From an uncultured Opitutia bacterium (GTDB lineage Bacteria; Verrucomicrobiota; Verrucomicrobiia; Opitutales; UBA953): a DNA stretch of 20,004 nt. Position numbers and translations under genes: made by a program. This document shows positions 1 to 6,668 of the stretch, piece after piece. The DNA is taken from assembly GCA_903829855.1 (NCBI GenBank), contig CAIKRN010000060.1:1-20004 (forward strand), given 5' to 3'. Under the pieces are notes generated by a model, which saw only the letters and a program-made list of their open reading frames with translations, made no database searches and was not told the origin of the DNA. Within the stretch, counting starts at the first letter, position 1, and the number at the start of each line of letters is the position of its first letter.

Positions 1-1860
1 CGAGGCGCCCGTGAACCAGTAGATGACCGCGCCGCCCATGAGGATGCCCATCAGTGCCTCGGGGTGCACTAAGGAGAGTTTCTCCAGCACGTTGAATTTA
101 GCATCAAGGGCGTGATAATGCTCCTGGAGCATCATGATGATACCGAAGACCATCGTGGTCGCGCCCACGACGGCAGTACCGATGAGTACCGGTTTGGCCG
201 TGGCCTTGAAGGTGTTGCCCGCGCCGTCACCTTTCTCGAGCTGGTGTTTGGCACCGACGAAGTCAGGCTTGAAGCCGAAATCACGTTCAAGTTCAGCGGC
301 GATGCCCGGGAGTTTCTCGATCTGGGAGAGTTCGTAGACGGACTGGGCGTTGTCGGTGACCGGGCCGAAGGAATCGACGGCGATGGTGACTGGGCCCATG
401 CCGAGGAAGCCGAAGGCTACGAGGCCAAAGGCGAAGATCGGTGCGGCGAACGCAAACTGCGGAGGCATGATGGCCGCGACGGCCGCATGGCCAGACAAGA
501 GATAGGCGCCCAGCATCAAACCAAGGATGCACAGGCCGGTCCAGAAGGCGGAGAAGTTGCCAGCCACGAGGCCAGAAAGAATATTCAGTGAAGCCCCGCC
601 CTGCTTGGAGGAGGTGACGACTTCTTTCACGTGTTCGCTTTCGGTCGAGGTGAACACCTTGGTGAATTCAGGAATCAGCGCGCCGGCGAGCGTGCCGAGT
701 GAGATGATGGTCGAGAGCACCCACCAGAGGCCGGCGTGATCAGGAAGCGGCGCGAGGAGGAGGTAGCTGGCGGCGTACGTAATGGCGATGGAGATGCCAG
801 AAGTGATCCAGACGAGATTCGTCAGGGGCTGTTCCAAGTTGAAATCCTTGGCGTCTCCCCAGAGGGATTGGCTGACGATGTTGTTTACCCAGTAGCTGAC
901 CACGGAAGTGATCACCATCAGGATACGCATCGCGAAAAGCCAGACGATGAGGGTGGCGCAGAGCGCGGGGTTGGCGGCGAGCGCCAACGCGAGGAAGGCG
1001 ATCAGGGCCACGCCGGTCACGCCATAGGTCTCAAAGCCGTCAGCGGTCGGGCCGACCGAGTCGCCAGCATTGTCGCCGGTGCAATCGGCGATGACGCCCG
1101 GGTTGCGCGGGTCGTCTTCAGGCAGCTGGAAATTGATTTTCATCAAGTCCGCGCCGATATCGGCAATCTTGGTGAAGATGCCGCCGCAGATGCGCAGGGC
1201 CGAGGCGCCGAGCGATTCACCGATGGCGAAGCCGATGAAGCAGGGTCCGGCGAGTTCCTTAGGGAGGAACGCCAGGATGCAAATCATGAAGAAGAGTTCG
1301 ATGGCGACGAGGACTAGCCCGACGCTCATGCCCGACTTAAGCGGGATGAGGAGTGTGGCGAGCGGGTTACCCTGGAGGGAGGCGAAGGCAGCGCGGGAAT
1401 TGGCGACCGTGTTGATGCGAATGCCGAACCAAGCGACGCCGTAGCTACCGAGGATGCCGAGGACGGAGGTGGCGAGAATCATGCCGATGTTGCCGACCGA
1501 CTTATGTTCAAGTGCCCCGAAATAATAAATCATACAGGCGGCAATCAGGACCCAGAGGGCGGCGAGGAACTTGCCTTGCTGCCAGAGGTAGGTCTTGCAG
1601 GTTTCCCAGATTAATTGGGAAACGTCGGCCATCGCTCGATGCACCGGCAGGGCGCGTGTCTGGACATACTGCCACCAGCCGTAAGCCACGCCGAGCGCAC
1701 ACACGATGAGGCCAATCCAGAGGACCTGGGTGCCGCTGAGGGCACCATTCAGGAAGGAGACCGTGCCTAGGTCCGGAATCTTGATATCCGATTCGCCGGC
1801 ATGGGCGAGGAGGGGGGAGGACAGCAGGAGCGCCGCCGTGAGTTTCTTCACGCAGTTCAT
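1..1860 (-). CDS. hppA: Membrane-bound proton-translocating pyrophosphatase, divergent subtype (3' end cut off)
   Basis: Integral membrane pump that uses pyrophosphate hydrolysis to move H+ (or Na+) across the membrane. Translating the minus strand from the ATG at 1858-1860 gives 620 residues with no stop up to the window edge, so the C-terminal part (about 100 or more residues expected for the family) is missing. Visible motifs: GGIFTKIADIGADL near residues 223-236, PEDDPRN near 247-253, GDNAGDSVGPTADGFETYG just after, all parts of the pyrophosphate/Mg site, with many hydrophobic segments between. GNTFKA near 548-553 has Lys where K+-dependent enzymes have Ala, suggesting K+ independence. 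Odd points: a cleavable-looking signal peptide (MNCVKKLTAALLLSSPLLAHA) precedes the first membrane helix, and the canonical D-x7-K-x-E motif is degenerate. The start has no Shine-Dalgarno. Family assignment is secure; the ion specificity is inferred. Confidence 0.95.
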   Translation of the reverse strand, partial: MNCVKKLTAALLLSSPLLAHAGESDIKIPDLGTVSFLNGALSGTQVLWIGLIVCALGVAYGWWQYVQTRALPVHRAMADVSQLIWETCKTYLWQQGKFLAALWVLIAACMIYYFGALEHKSVGNIGMILATSVLGILGSYGVAWFGIRINTVANSRAAFASLQGNPLATLLIPLKSGMSVGLVLVAIELFFMICILAFLPKELAGPCFIGFAIGESLGASALRICGGIFTKIADIGADLMKINFQLPEDDPRNPGVIADCTGDNAGDSVGPTADGFETYGVTGVALIAFLALALAANPALCATLIVWLFAMRILMVITSVVSYWVNNIVSQSLWGDAKDFNLEQPLTNLVWITSGISIAITYAASYLLLAPLPDHAGLWWVLSTIISLGTLAGALIPEFTKVFTSTESEHVKEVVTSSKQGGASLNILSGLVAGNFSAFWTGLCILGLMLGAYLLSGHAAVAAIMPPQFAFAAPIFAFGLVAFGFLGMGPVTIAVDSFGPVTDNAQSVYELSQIEKLPGIAAELERDFGFKPDFVGAKHQLEKGDGAGNTFKATAKPVLIGTAVVGATTMVFGIIMMLQEHYHALDAKFNVLEKLSLVHPEALMGILMGGAVIYWFTGAS

Positions 1861-1866
1861 AGGATT

Positions 1867-1872
1867 ATTATA
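1867..1872 (-). promoter_or_regulatory. TATAAT -10 box, near-leaderless start of hppA
   Basis: A perfect TATAAT on the minus strand, preceded by CCCC, ends 6 nt before the hppA ATG. If used, transcription would begin at about the start codon, giving a leaderless or nearly leaderless mRNA. No good -35 hexamer lies 16-18 nt upstream. The rest of the divergent 1861-2023 gap holds a weaker plus-strand TATAAG (1970-1975) that could serve the DUF1080 gene, and a GCGGCCGC palindrome at 1878-1885. Confidence 0.45.
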
Positions 1873-2023
1873 GGGGTGCGGCCGCGGGTGACGACCTAGG
1901 TGCAGATTTGTCGGGGCGGCGGGCGGCTTGCGAGTGGAAACTACTTACGGCCCCCTTCATTTTTCGTCCTATAAGAAGCGGATGCGGTCTCGCCTTCCGC
2001 CGCGCCGGGGGCTACCAAGTGCC

Positions 2024-2698
2024 ATGCCCCGCTCCCTCCTAATCGCCTGTCTGATGGCCCCGCTGGCTATCCTGGCCGCCAAAAACGATTTCCCGGTGAG
2101 CCCCGTGGTCCCGGCGGTTGCCCACCCCGCGGCTGACGCCCCCGGTTTTGTGACGCTCTTTAATGGCAAGGACCTGACTGGCTGGAAGACGAAGGGTAAC
2201 TGGGTTTACGACCCAGATGGCACCGTGACCCTCAAACCCCGCCCAGGCGAAACCGGCTGGCAGCGCTACGACGCTTATATTTTCACAGAGCGAAAGTACC
2301 GGGATTACGTCCTCGATTTGGAATTTAAGATCGAGCCGACCGGTAACTCGGGCGTCTTCTTTTGTGTGGCCGACCCGCTGGATCCGGTGGCTAAAGGCAT
2401 TGAGCTCCAAATCCTCGATACCTTTGGTCTCGCTAAGCCGGGCAATCACGATTGCGGCGGCATCATCCGCGCCATGGCTCCCTCGAAGAATATGGTGAAG
2501 GCTCCGGGTGAATGGAATCACTACACCCTTACGCTTAAGCAACGTCACCTCACGGTAGATTTCAATGGCGAGCGCACCATCGTGCTCGATCTCGACTCAT
2601 CGCCGATGAAGGATCGCCCGGCAGAGGGGCACATCGGATTTCAAGATGAGGCCAAGCGCGTCTGGTACCGCCATGTGCGCATCCAGGAAGTGAAATAA
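2024..2698 (+). CDS. Secreted 3-keto-disaccharide hydrolase-like protein (DUF1080)
   Basis: A 224-residue concanavalin-like beta-sandwich protein of the DUF1080 / 3-keto-disaccharide hydrolase family, expected to cleave oxidised glycosides outside the cytoplasm. Family landmarks in order: FVTLFNGKDLTGW (42-54), YRDYVLDLEFKI (92-103), NSGVFF (108-113), GIELQILD (125-132), PGEWNHYTL (161-169), and the closing GHIGFQDEAKRVWYRHVRI (202-220). Residues 1-19 (MPRSLLIACLMAPLAILAA) form a signal peptide. The reading frame is open further upstream to a TTG at 1928, but the ATG at 2024 starts exactly at the signal peptide and was chosen. There is no Shine-Dalgarno. It is convergent with the cupin gene, with only 8 bp between stops. 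In many PVC bacteria this family sits with sugar oxidoreductases; none is adjacent here. Substrate is unknown. Confidence 0.9.
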   Translation: MPRSLLIACLMAPLAILAAKNDFPVSPVVPAVAHPAADAPGFVTLFNGKDLTGWKTKGNWVYDPDGTVTLKPRPGETGWQRYDAYIFTERKYRDYVLDLEFKIEPTGNSGVFFCVADPLDPVAKGIELQILDTFGLAKPGNHDCGGIIRAMAPSKNMVKAPGEWNHYTLTLKQRHLTVDFNGERTIVLDLDSSPMKDRPAEGHIGFQDEAKRVWYRHVRIQEVK

Positions 2699-2706
2699 GC
2701 TGCGCT

Positions 2707-3114
2707 TTAGCGGCCGCGGATTTTGTCCCAGGGCGACTCGCCGCTGACGTCTACCATGAACGGCCCTTTGCTCGCACCGGGTGAGAGGATGGCCAGGATG
2801 GTCGCATCGGCTGCGGAAGAATTGAAGGTGGCGTGTACGATGCCCGCGGGGATGTGCGCCGCATCGCCGGGCTTGAGGATGCGCTTTTCTTGCTCGACCC
2901 ATTGCTCCACTTCGCCGGCTAGCACGTAAATCATCTCTTCGAGTTCCGGATGGGTGTGGAAGGCGTGACCTTCGCCCGGGGGCAGGGTGGCTTCGCAGAC
3001 CTGCAAATCCTTGGCTCCCGTGAGCTCCGGCTTGGTCAGCCAGTAATTGGTCCGCCCTTTATATTCTTCTTTGAGGGCGTCGGCCTTGGTCACGAAACGA
3101 AGCGGTTTGCTCAT
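2707..3114 (-). CDS. Small single-domain cupin protein
   Basis: A 135-residue cytosolic protein with one cupin barrel. Motif 1 is visible as GEGHAFHTHPELEEMIYVLAG (47-67) with metal ligands H53, H55 and E60; motif 2 as GDAAHIPAGIVHATFN (83-98) with H94. Both match the family pattern fully, so it should bind a metal. No signal peptide. The frame is open to 3210, but the ATG at 3112-3114 is preceded by GAGGATAAGAAGAGCT, a purine-rich stretch that can act as ribosome binding site, and the upstream extension (Arg/Gly-rich, overlapping the divergent promoter region) has no cupin character. It is divergent from the SGNH hydrolase gene. Small cupins of this kind include sugar isomerases, dioxygenases and regulators; the sequence does not tell which. 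Confidence 0.9.
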   Translation of the reverse strand: MSKPLRFVTKADALKEEYKGRTNYWLTKPELTGAKDLQVCEATLPPGEGHAFHTHPELEEMIYVLAGEVEQWVEQEKRILKPGDAAHIPAGIVHATFNSSAADATILAILSPGASKGPFMVDVSGESPWDKIRGR

Positions 3115-3134
3115 AGCTCTTCTTATCCTCCCGG

Positions 3135-3147
3135 GCCCCTTCGGGGC
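3135..3147 (-). promoter_or_regulatory. Leader hairpin upstream of the cupin start
   Basis: GCCCC (3135-3139) pairs with GGGGC (3143-3147) around a three-base loop. It lies 20 nt before the cupin ATG. Similar short hairpins sit 24-28 nt before three other start codons in this window. It may be a leader structure; a T-tract typical of a terminator is absent on either strand. Confidence 0.35.
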
Positions 3148-3166
3148 AAGCATCGTGCGGTCGGCA

Positions 3167-3172
3167 TTGACA
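3167..3172 (+). promoter_or_regulatory. Consensus TTGACA -35-like hexamer before the SGNH gene
   Basis: A perfect TTGACA lies 20 nt upstream of the leader-ORF ATG at 3193 and 43 nt upstream of the SGNH start. No convincing -10 box is found at 16-18 nt spacing (the position holds GAAATG), so this could be chance or a promoter recognised by a factor with another -10 preference. Confidence 0.25.
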
Positions 3173-3192
3173 GAGGCCAGTCCGAGGACGAA

Positions 3193-3219
3193 ATGAACAC
3201 CCCCGCACATCCCCCATGA
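3193..3219 (+). CDS. Eight-codon leader ORF coupled to the SGNH hydrolase
   Basis: ATG at 3193 is preceded by GAGGA (3184-3188) at a 4-nt spacing, the best Shine-Dalgarno in this region. The frame encodes MNTPAHPP and stops with TGA at 3217-3219, which overlaps the ATG of the SGNH gene (3216-3218) as ATGA. The downstream gene itself has a C-rich leader without Shine-Dalgarno, so ribosomes may load at this mini-ORF and restart at the main gene. The peptide is proline-rich at its end (Pro-Pro before stop), which can slow termination. Not proven; a chance arrangement is possible. Confidence 0.35.
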   Translation: MNTPAHPP

Positions 3220-3998
3220 AACGCACCCTATCCCTCCTCCTTGGGCTTTCCTTGCTCGGCGCCGCTAATGTCGTCGCTCAGGAAACCAAGAAAGACGCCC
3301 CCAAGAAAGACGCCGCCCCGGCTGTAAAGTTGGCGCCCCAGCAGCCTGACGTCGCCGCTCCCAAGTTCGACGGCAAGACCGGCGAAATCCAAGTCGGCTT
3401 CGCCAAGCAGCATGACGCTTTTGTGGCCATTGCCAAGAAGGGCGAAGCACAGGTCGTCTTCCTCGGTGACTCGATTACCGCAGGTTGGGGTGGCCAGAAG
3501 GCTCTCTTTGAAAAGGAATACGGCCAGTACAAGGCCGCTAACTTCGGCATCGGTGGTGACCAGGTCCAGCACGTCCTCTGGCGCGTCGAGAACGGCGAAT
3601 TCGAAGGCATCAAGCCGAAGGTGGTCGTGCTCATGATCGGCACCAACAACGTCGGCAACCCCGCACACACCCCCGAACTGATTGCCAATGGTATCCAGAA
3701 AATCATCGACGCCATCCAGAAGCGCTCGCCTGACACCAAGGTGCTGCTCCTCGCGGTCTTCCCTCGCGCCGCCAAGTTGACGGATGCTCCTCGCGTGAAG
3801 AACCAGAAGGTTAACGACATCATCGCCAAGTTCGATGACGGTAAGAAGGTGCACTTCTTTGATATCGGTGCCAAGTTCCTCACGGCGGATGGCACCCTCG
3901 AGAAGTCCGTCATGCCTGACCTGTTGCACCTCAACGCTGCCAGCTACAAGGTCGAAGCTGACGCCATCCGCGACAAGCTGGCTTCTCTCGCCAAGTAA
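3216..3998 (+). CDS. Secreted SGNH/GDSL-family hydrolase
   Basis: A 260-residue esterase/acylhydrolase of the SGNH fold, similar in layout to platelet-activating-factor acetylhydrolase-like bacterial enzymes. Block I: VVFLGDSITAGW (80-91) with nucleophile S86; block II: G113 in NFGIGGDQ; block III: N144 in MIGTNN; block V: D235-x-x-H238 in DLLHLN. All four catalytic blocks are present. Residues 1-21 are a signal peptide (MKRTLSLLLGLSLLGAANVVA), followed by a Lys/Ala/Pro-rich linker (23-50). It probably removes acyl (often acetyl) groups from carbohydrates or lipids outside the cytoplasm. ATG at 3216 is chosen because it opens the signal peptide; it lacks a Shine-Dalgarno and overlaps the stop of an upstream 8-codon ORF. 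Transcription ends at the terminator just downstream. Confidence 0.93.
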   Translation: MKRTLSLLLGLSLLGAANVVAQETKKDAPKKDAAPAVKLAPQQPDVAAPKFDGKTGEIQVGFAKQHDAFVAIAKKGEAQVVFLGDSITAGWGGQKALFEKEYGQYKAANFGIGGDQVQHVLWRVENGEFEGIKPKVVVLMIGTNNVGNPAHTPELIANGIQKIIDAIQKRSPDTKVLLLAVFPRAAKLTDAPRVKNQKVNDIIAKFDDGKKVHFFDIGAKFLTADGTLEKSVMPDLLHLNAASYKVEADAIRDKLASLAK

Positions 3999-4017
3999 AA
4001 GGCGGGATAGCTGACAC

Positions 4018-4050
4018 AAAGGTCGGCCCTCTCGGGGGTCGGCCTTTTTT
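4018..4050 (+). terminator. Rho-independent terminator of the SGNH gene
   Basis: A 13-bp stem (4018-4030 with 4035-4047, including three G-U pairs) closes a CTCG loop (4031-4034) and runs directly into a T-rich tract (TTTTTT, 4045-4050). It starts 20 nt after the SGNH stop. On the opposite strand only three T follow the stem, so it is weak as a terminator for the convergent haem-protein gene. Confidence 0.9.
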
Positions 4051-4061
4051 GTGCCCAAAGC

Positions 4062-5357
4062 CTATTTGCCCCAGCGCGCCGGCAGGTCGGGCATCGTCGC
4101 GGTCAGGATTTCGTGGATGGTGGCGCGCTCGGCTTCCGCGAGGTGCGCGAAATTCTGTGAAGGCGGGAAGGCCCGCAGGCCGGCGGAGAGTTTGAGTAGG
4201 ATGATCTCGCGGAGTGGCTTGGGGAGCGTCGCAAAGCTCTGCGAATAAATCAACGGGCTACAGCGATAGCGAAAAATCCTCGTCGCTAGATCTAGGTCGC
4301 GCAGGGAGCGATTCTTGGCATCGGGCTTACGGGTGCGGGCGTAGGCCTTTTCAAAGACGCCGTCGCCGTGGATGCCTTCGGCGGGGAAGGCGGCCTCGTC
4401 TTTGCAGAGGAGGGCCTCGATGACTTTATCTGCCTGGCTGTTGAAGACGACCAGACAGGAGCCGGAGGGTGGCGCATCTAAGGGCAGTCCGAGAATCTCG
4501 CGCATGGCCGGCCAGCGATAAAGGGCGATGCGGGCGTCTTGGTTCGCGGTGGCTAGGACATTGTGGACGTGGACCTGATGGTCGTGCATCAGGAGCGGGA
4601 CAATGTCGCTGGTGTTCAGTGGATATCGGTGCGTATCCACGAGGTCTTTCAGGGACGTGAGCGTCTTGCCCATTTTGGCGGTAGGTCCTTCGAAGTCGTC
4701 GATGGATTTCCCTATGCTGTTGCCGCGATGCCGGAGCGTGCCTTCGGCACCGGTGACATACCAGCCGCCCCAGCGTTCAGCGAGTGGCGTCGAGGGCTCA
4801 ATATTAGAGCCGCCGGAGCCACTTAATGGCTCGCCGTTAGCATCGGGGAAGACGGAGCGCGTGCGCAGCGAAGGGGTGTGGTCGTGGCGGGTGTGGCAGA
4901 GCAGGCATTCACCACTGCGGGCAAGGAGCGGGGTGGGCCCGCTCTCGTGCTGATCTAAGAGGTAGAAAGTGGTCCCAAGGTTCGCGTCGAAGACGGTTAC
5001 CTCAAAGCCGCCGCCCGCCGCCCAGCCGACATACGCTTCATCGGAGAAGAAGAGCGCGCGCGGTGTCTCCGGAGAGATTAAATTCCGTTGCAGGCTGGTT
5101 TTGCTGAAGACGAGTAGCTGGGACTCGATGGGCACGTCCAGCTGTTCGAGTAGCCAGCGGAGACGCTTCTTGGCGGGCAGGCTGCGAATGGCATCGGCCT
5201 GCTGGCGGAAGGCATCGTTAATCCGCGTGACCCGGTCATGCGGCTGCGTTGCCGTGTAGTTGATCGGCGGTTCCTCGAAGGGCTCGCGTTCCTGCGCCCC
5301 GCCCTGGCTCGCCAAGGTCAGCAGGGTGGCGAGCGCAAGGCTGGAGCGAAGGTTCAC
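4062..5357 (-). CDS. Secreted single-haem c-type protein of unknown function
   Basis: A 431-residue protein that I do not recognise by name. Residues 1-21 form a Sec signal peptide (ends GGAQ), so it acts outside the cytoplasm. One CxxCH haem-attachment site, CLLCH (151-155), lies in the middle rather than near an end; a His-rich stretch MHDHQVHVHN (257-266) could supply the distal haem ligand or bind another metal; a Cys-containing RYRCSPLIYS (363-372) looks like a conserved core motif. No PSD1, peroxidase or cytochrome c fold signature is visible beyond CxxCH. The start is GTG at 5355-5357, overlapping the sigma-factor stop as GTGA, which implies translational coupling and co-regulation with that factor. 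Its 3' end faces the SGNH gene terminator. It resembles uncharacterised haem proteins of PVC bacteria; the haem call is firm, function unknown. Confidence 0.85.
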   Translation of the reverse strand: MNLRSSLALATLLTLASQGGAQEREPFEEPPINYTATQPHDRVTRINDAFRQQADAIRSLPAKKRLRWLLEQLDVPIESQLLVFSKTSLQRNLISPETPRALFFSDEAYVGWAAGGGFEVTVFDANLGTTFYLLDQHESGPTPLLARSGECLLCHTRHDHTPSLRTRSVFPDANGEPLSGSGGSNIEPSTPLAERWGGWYVTGAEGTLRHRGNSIGKSIDDFEGPTAKMGKTLTSLKDLVDTHRYPLNTSDIVPLLMHDHQVHVHNVLATANQDARIALYRWPAMREILGLPLDAPPSGSCLVVFNSQADKVIEALLCKDEAAFPAEGIHGDGVFEKAYARTRKPDAKNRSLRDLDLATRIFRYRCSPLIYSQSFATLPKPLREIILLKLSAGLRAFPPSQNFAHLAEAERATIHEILTATMPDLPARWGK

Positions 5358-6388
5358 GCCGCCATTTTGTCCGTATCGGCGGGTGACACAAGACCTTGCT
5401 GCTCGCGAGCGGCAAGGCGGAGCTTGCGCATGGCAATTTCCTCGATTTGGCGAATGCGTTCGCGGGAGACGCCCTGCTGTCGGCCAATCGCATCCAGGGT
5501 CTCAATTTCGCCGTTCAGCCCGTGGCGGCGGCGAATGACATCTTGTTCCCGTTCGGTCAGGCCGGACAAGAGCTTGTATAGTAGCGCGGAGTCATCCGCG
5601 AACAACGCGGCGAGGGCGGGGTTGAGGGCGTCCTCATCCTCTAGGCGATCGCCGAAGGTGAGGTCGCTGTCTTCTGCGCCGATCGGCGCATCCAGGGACT
5701 GGCCAGACTGTTGTAGGCACTGAAGCTCGGTGAGTTTCTCCCGCGAGCAGCCGAGGGCTTGGGCGAGTTCCGCGTCGGACGGCAGGGCGTTTTTCTCTTG
5801 GCGCAGCCGTTCCGTCGTCTTGCGCATCTTGGACAATTGCTCGTGGACGTTGCGCGGCAGGCGCACCGTGCGGCGGAGGAAATTTAATTCGCCCAGGACG
5901 GCGCTGCGGATGCCCCAATAGGCATAGGTACTGAAGCGATTGCCGAGTTCAGCATCGAATTGTCGGGCGGCTGTAAGGAGGGCGAGGTTGCCCGCATTAA
6001 TCAGCTCCATGAGTTCGTCGCGCTTCACATGGGTCTGGCTGGCGGCGTGGTAGGCGAGACGGAGATTCGCGCACACGAGCCTATCGAAGGCAATCTGGGC
6101 GGCGGCGTTCAGGTTTCCTTGGGCGTCCGTGCCCGCCTTGATTGTACGGCCGAGTTGGAGTTCATCTGCGGCTTCGAGGCGAGGCCACCGGCTGGCCTGG
6201 TCTAGGTACCGCGTGAGCGCATCGCCGCCTTCGTTAACCGTGACGTCGATTTCGGCCTGACCGAGGATCGCTTCCGCGTCGACGCGGCTGAAGCTGAGAC
6301 GGCCCAGGTCGGGCAAATCCGAGCGGAGGGAGGAGAGGAGGGTGCTGGAGTGTGGGCGGGGGGTATGGGGGATTAGGTTGATGGTCAT
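5354..6388 (-). CDS. RNA polymerase sigma-70 family factor, group 2-like, atypical -10 residues
   Basis: A 344-residue sigma factor lacking region 1.1 but with region 1.2 (about 57-88, DALTRYLDQ to GRTIKAG), region 2 (about 100-172: LMELINAGNLALLTAARQF, FSTYAYWGIRS), region 3 (about 175-235) and region 4 (about 268-326: LTEREQDVIRRRHGL, VSRERIRQIEEIAMRKLR). Region 4.2 helix-turn-helix matches RpoD closely, so -35 binding should be ordinary. In region 2.3-2.4 the E. coli residues W434, Q437 and T440 are replaced by Gly, Ser and Leu, which should change -10 opening and position -12 recognition. It is therefore an alternative factor, not the housekeeping one. The first 55 residues are variable. 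ATG at 6386-6388; upstream lies TATATATAG. It is the first gene of an operon with the secreted haem protein. Confidence 0.93.
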   Translation of the reverse strand: MTINLIPHTPRPHSSTLLSSLRSDLPDLGRLSFSRVDAEAILGQAEIDVTVNEGGDALTRYLDQASRWPRLEAADELQLGRTIKAGTDAQGNLNAAAQIAFDRLVCANLRLAYHAASQTHVKRDELMELINAGNLALLTAARQFDAELGNRFSTYAYWGIRSAVLGELNFLRRTVRLPRNVHEQLSKMRKTTERLRQEKNALPSDAELAQALGCSREKLTELQCLQQSGQSLDAPIGAEDSDLTFGDRLEDEDALNPALAALFADDSALLYKLLSGLTEREQDVIRRRHGLNGEIETLDAIGRQQGVSRERIRQIEEIAMRKLRLAAREQQGLVSPADTDKMAA

Positions 6389-6411
6389 GTGGAAAATGTG
6401 AGGGGCCTCTA

Positions 6412-6417
6412 TATATA
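6412..6417 (-). promoter_or_regulatory. TATATA -10-like box of the sigma-factor operon
   Basis: Minus-strand CCCTATATATAG lies 24 nt before the sigma ATG, in an otherwise GC-rich stretch, and resembles the C-run plus TATAAT arrangement before hppA and DUF1501-B. No clear -35 element. A CACGTG palindrome sits upstream at 6442-6447 and could be an operator. Confidence 0.4.
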
Positions 6418-6464
6418 GGGCTCAAAAAGGGTATTTTGGGCCACGTGTTTGCCTAAGTCATTCT

Positions 6465-6493
6465 AGGACAAAGCAATAAAAACGTATTATATT
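6465..6493 (+). promoter_or_regulatory. Candidate plus-strand promoter AGGACA-17-TATATT
   Basis: AGGACA (6465-6470, 4 of 6 to TTGACA), a 17-nt AT-rich spacer, and TATATT (6488-6493, 5 of 6 to TATAAT). Predicted start near 6500. It could drive the lactonase operon with a leader of about 190 nt or a short RNA ending at the T-run at 6568-6574. Confidence 0.35.
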
Positions 6494-6499
6494 TTAAGG

Positions 6500-6574
6500 C
6501 GGGGGTGGGCGCTGGGCCGCCAGCACCCGATTCTCGGCGAGGGGGTCGCCCATTATGCCGGCCCGGGTTTTTTT
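6500..6574 (+). ncRNA. Possible small structured RNA or transcribed leader element
   Basis: After the candidate promoter, GGGCCG (6514-6519) can pair with CGGCCC (6559-6564), enclosing a GGCGA/TCGCC hairpin with a GGGGG loop (6536-6550). Three G then seven T follow (6565-6574), a terminator-like end. An alternative local hairpin GCTGG/CCAGC (6511-6524) competes with the long stem. The fold matches no RNA family I know; a riboswitch is not recognisable. Confidence 0.2.
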
Positions 6575-6651
6575 GTCAAAGGGGTGCCATCCGTCAGGAT
6601 TGATAACAAAAATAGTAGGAACGCCCCAGCCCGTTTCGAGTCATAGGGGTT

Positions 6652-6668
6652 GCCCCCTTCGCGGGGGC
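6652..6668 (+). promoter_or_regulatory. GC hairpin in the lactonase leader
   Basis: GCCCCC (6652-6657) pairs with GGGGGC (6663-6668) around TTCGC. It ends 25 nt before the lactonase ATG. The GGGGG arm could instead pair with CCCCC at 6685-6689, next to the start codon, so two exclusive folds are possible. No U-tract follows, so it is not a standard terminator. Confidence 0.4.

Noticed and set aside
112..1317. Plus-strand frames of 159 and 193 residues in the left end
   Set aside because: They are antisense to the membrane pyrophosphatase, whose minus-strand translation is continuous and shows the catalytic motifs. Their highly charged composition is typical of antisense frames.
1928..2023. 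Upstream TTG extension of the DUF1080 gene
   Set aside because: The extension is Arg-rich and would bury the clear signal peptide that begins at the ATG at 2024.
2699..2720. Possible terminator between the convergent DUF1080 and cupin genes
   Set aside because: The gap is 8 bp and the only symmetry is a GCGGCCGC palindrome inside the cupin end, without a loop or T-run.
3228..4058. A 276-residue minus-strand frame opposite the SGNH gene
   Set aside because: It is antisense to all four SGNH catalytic blocks and runs through the terminator; no motif or start signal supports it.
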